Of a DNA stretch of 5,179 nucleotides, positions 4,681 to 5,179 are shown in pieces. This stretch comes from Frankiales bacterium (GTDB taxonomy: Bacteria > Actinomycetota > Actinomycetes > Mycobacteriales > Jatrophihabitantaceae). The notes beneath the pieces are model-generated. The model searched no databases, was not told the DNA's origin, and saw nothing but the letters and a program-made list of their open reading frames with translations. The stretch spans positions 1-5,179 of the forward strand of contig JAOPUY010000583.1 of the NCBI GenBank assembly GCA_025963265.1. Reading direction: 5' to 3'. Position numbers and translations under genes: made by a program. Positions within the stretch are counted from its first letter, which is position 1. Each line of letters opens with the position of its first letter.

Positions 4681-5179
4681 ATGGCGCGACTAGGACATGG
4701 CGACAAGTCGTCACGCCTGTTCTGGCTACGGAATTGGCGACTGTGGCAAACTCCCGCGAAATTGCGCGGGTACGTCTTGGCCGTGGACGCCGCGGCCATC
4801 GCCCTCGGGGTGTGGTTGCTCGTGACCTCAGACTCCGAGTCGTCCCCGATGTGGTGGCGGTTGCCGCTGCTGATCGGACTGGCGGTCACCTTTGAAGAGG
4901 TCTCGCTGCGAGTCGAATCGCTGCGTTTTCGACTGCGGGAGTACCGCCACAAGGACATGACGTCGGTGTGGACGTTCGCTGCGGCCATGGTTCTTCCATT
5001 GGGGCTCGTCGTTCTGCTCGTGGTGATCTTGAGGACCTATATCTGGCTGCGAAGCGAGCGCCCCAAAAAGGCGGTTCCGTTCAGAATCTTCTTCTCGGCG
5101 GCGACCATCCTCCTAGCTTGCGTTGCCGCACGTAAAGTTGTGGTTGAGACTTTGCAGCTATTGGGGGGAATGGGCGGCG
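4681..5179 (+). CDS. Multi-pass membrane protein, probable sensor part of a GGDEF-type protein, 3' end outside window
   Basis: I read 166 residues from ATG to the right edge without a stop. The start is well supported: GGGGCGAGGAG (4663-4673) ends 7 nt upstream. Residues 1-28 are basic and Trp-rich (RLFWLRNWRLWQ). Hydrophobic segments lie at about 30-49, 57-70, 96-118 and 133-150. The blocks LRGYVLAVDAAA, TSVWTFAAAMVLP, YIWLRSERP and FRIFFSAATILLACVAA recall the membrane-sensor region ahead of GGDEF (diguanylate cyclase-type) domains in many actinobacterial proteins. The GGDEF domain itself would be past the window edge, so the enzymatic part is not seen. The gene is divergent from the heptapeptide cluster, with 267 nt between the two start codons. 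Another cytoplasmic output domain, such as HD, or none, is possible. The family call is from motif memory. Confidence 0.7.
   Translation, partial: MARLGHGDKSSRLFWLRNWRLWQTPAKLRGYVLAVDAAAIALGVWLLVTSDSESSPMWWRLPLLIGLAVTFEEVSLRVESLRFRLREYRHKDMTSVWTFAAAMVLPLGLVVLLVVILRTYIWLRSERPKKAVPFRIFFSAATILLACVAARKVVVETLQLLGGMGG

Noticed and set aside
4410..4988. 192-codon open frame on the minus strand whose TGA overlaps the ATG of heptapeptide copy 3 (ATGA)
   Set aside because: It is antisense to the well-started membrane-protein gene and spans the dyad-rich promoter gap. Its product has no recognisable domain, no SD supports it, and its composition is low-complexity Ser/Arg/Thr as in shadow frames.

Overview
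The window is GC-rich, with mostly G/C-ending codons, GTG/TTG-rich frames, a proline-rich HtrA/PepD-type membrane protease and few AT tracts. This points to an actinobacterium (Actinomycetes); I cannot fix the genus. No mobile element, CRISPR array, rRNA or tRNA was seen.

Layout. (1) Positions 1-935, minus strand: the N-terminal ~311 residues of a secreted CAP/SCP-superfamily protein that runs off the left edge. (2) 936-1184: an intergenic stretch with a probable terminator for the protease gene and a hairpin plus a palindrome just ahead of the CAP gene. (3) 1185-2570, minus strand: a complete 461-residue membrane-anchored HtrA-like serine protease with one PDZ domain. (4) 2571-2780: a divergent regulatory gap holding an 8-bp-arm dyad. 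(5) 2781-4043, plus strand: a complete 12-TM-type MFS exporter, probably starting at TTG. (6) 4044-4680: a 637-base stretch with no conventional gene. On its minus strand it holds three tandem seven-codon ORFs, MTNHIWG, MTNHIWG and MSNHIWG, each with its own Shine-Dalgarno sequence, followed upstream by a regulatory gap with several dyads. (7) 4681 to the right edge, plus strand: the membrane-spanning N-terminal half of a protein that resembles the sensor region of actinobacterial GGDEF (diguanylate-cyclase-type) proteins.

The main discovery candidate is the tandem heptapeptide cluster at 4201-4413. In the third copy, conservation with the others begins at ATG and ends at TGA, while the flanking bases differ except for a correctly spaced AAAGG. 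That is the pattern expected if the peptide itself is selected. I know of no described family with this sequence. A minimal RiPP precursor, an unmodified signalling peptide and a set of leader peptides all remain possible. The cluster is divergent from the putative GGDEF-type gene and convergent with the MFS exporter, so a sensor and an exporter are close by, but any functional link is inference. The protease and CAP genes fit a separate envelope/secretion theme.
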